Positions 22,632-22,994 of a DNA stretch of 22,994 nt are shown one piece after another. Both the position numbers and the translations under genes were made by a program. Positions within the stretch are counted from its first letter, which is position 1. Every line of letters starts with the position of its first letter. Location of the stretch: NCBI GenBank assembly GCA_029976905.1, contig JAPOLW010000007.1, forward strand, positions 1 to 22,994. The letters run 5' to 3'. Source of the stretch: a bacterium. GTDB taxonomy: Bacteria; Desulfobacterota; Binatia; UBA12015. Under the pieces are notes generated by a model. That model did not search any database. It was given only the letters and a program-made list of their open reading frames with translations, and was not told the origin of the DNA.

Positions 22632-22994
22632 CACCTTCCCTCCGTGCTGGTGGTGCCGTTGTCGATGACGATTTCGGCACCGTTGATGTGTTTGGATTCA
22701 TCGGAGGCGAGAAAGAGTACCGTGTTGGCGACGTCGGCCGGTTCGCCGATTCCGAGTTCTCGCCTCTTTGCTTCGGGATCTTCACTCTCCAGGAGCTTCA
22801 GGCCGTAGAATTCCTCGAGCGCGGCGTGCACCATCGGAGTGGAAATACTTCCGGGGTGGATGGAGTTGCAGCGCACGGGCGGGTTCTGGCTCTTTCCGTA
22901 GGCGGCAATCGATTTGGTCATGCTGCGGATGCCGCCCTTGGCGGCCGAGTAGGCGACATAGGGCGCGAGCCCGACGAGGGCGGTCGTGGAGGAC
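22631..22994 (-). CDS. Short-chain dehydrogenase/reductase (5' end beyond window)
   Basis: The C-terminal 120 codons of an SDR gene that starts beyond the right edge. The catalytic YxxxK is present as YSAAK in APYVAYSAAKGG, and SSTTALVG just before it is the active-site serine strand. RCNSIHPGSISTPM is the classic PG motif after the active site. The end is GEPADVANTVLFLASDES followed by INGAEIVIDNGTT. These place it with classical SDRs of the hydroxysteroid or cyclopentanol dehydrogenase type; the Rossmann GxxxGxG motif lies outside the window. A GTG/ATG pair in the last codons starts the VOC gene. A methionine at 22921 is internal and not the start. The substrate is unknown. Confidence 0.93.
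   Translation of the reverse strand, partial: SSTTALVGLAPYVAYSAAKGGIRSMTKSIAAYGKSQNPPVRCNSIHPGSISTPMVHAALEEFYGLKLLESEDPEAKRRELGIGEPADVANTVLFLASDESKHINGAEIVIDNGTTSTEGR

Noticed and set aside
1..22994. tRNA genes, rRNA, CRISPR arrays, insertion sequences, prophage
   Set aside because: None of their hallmarks (repeat-spacer arrays, transposase motifs, tRNA-like folds, rRNA sequence) were seen. The 34-bp repeat and the inverted repeats have no transposase nearby.

Overview
The window is high-GC, densely coded DNA from a Gram-negative bacterium. It encodes a TonB-dependent receptor, several predicted lipoproteins, a cytochrome P450 with its own ferredoxin, and a myxobacterial-style lipoprotein that joins a CX4CH heme-like site to a copper monooxygenase fold. 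This mix fits an uncultured deltaproteobacterial lineage (Myxococcota or Binatota type). That placement is inferred from gene content only. No rRNA, tRNA, CRISPR array, insertion sequence or phage gene was seen.

Left part (1-3.7 kb, minus strand). A TetR regulator, a BetA-like choline dehydrogenase and a homocysteine S-methyltransferase (cut by the left edge) overlap one another by GTGA. Together they suggest choline oxidation followed by methyl transfer from betaine to homocysteine. A good sigma70-type promoter sits so close to the TetR start that the mRNA would be leaderless. Upstream lies an AHL-lactonase-like metallo-beta-lactamase, divergent from a four-module hybrid histidine kinase (membrane sensor, HisKA-HATPase, REC, HPt).

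Middle (6.2-14.1 kb). This part holds a GST-fold protein with an extra C-terminal domain and a small AT-hook/winged-helix-like basic protein followed by a 16-bp perfect inverted repeat. Next come a SnoaL-like protein, the heme/PHM lipoprotein, and a convergent ABC transporter (ATPase plus twin-core FtsX permease). The lipoprotein reading frame is broken at a run of eight G; its expected C-terminus continues in another frame. Just past the permease stop lies the truncated start of a second permease gene. It has its own Shine-Dalgarno sequence and shares a 34-bp exact repeat with the intact permease. The 10.48-10.80 kb zone is therefore a decayed junction.

Right part (14.5-23 kb). A DUF1214-like lipoprotein is followed by a TonB-dependent receptor. 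After a 349-nt gap comes a tight P450, ferredoxin and beta-propeller lipoprotein operon. The likely theme is uptake of a hydrophobic substrate across the outer membrane followed by P450 hydroxylation. A VOC protein and a short-chain dehydrogenase (cut by the right edge) lie convergent to it. The beta-propeller lipoprotein in a P450 operon and the scarred permease locus are the two most unusual features.
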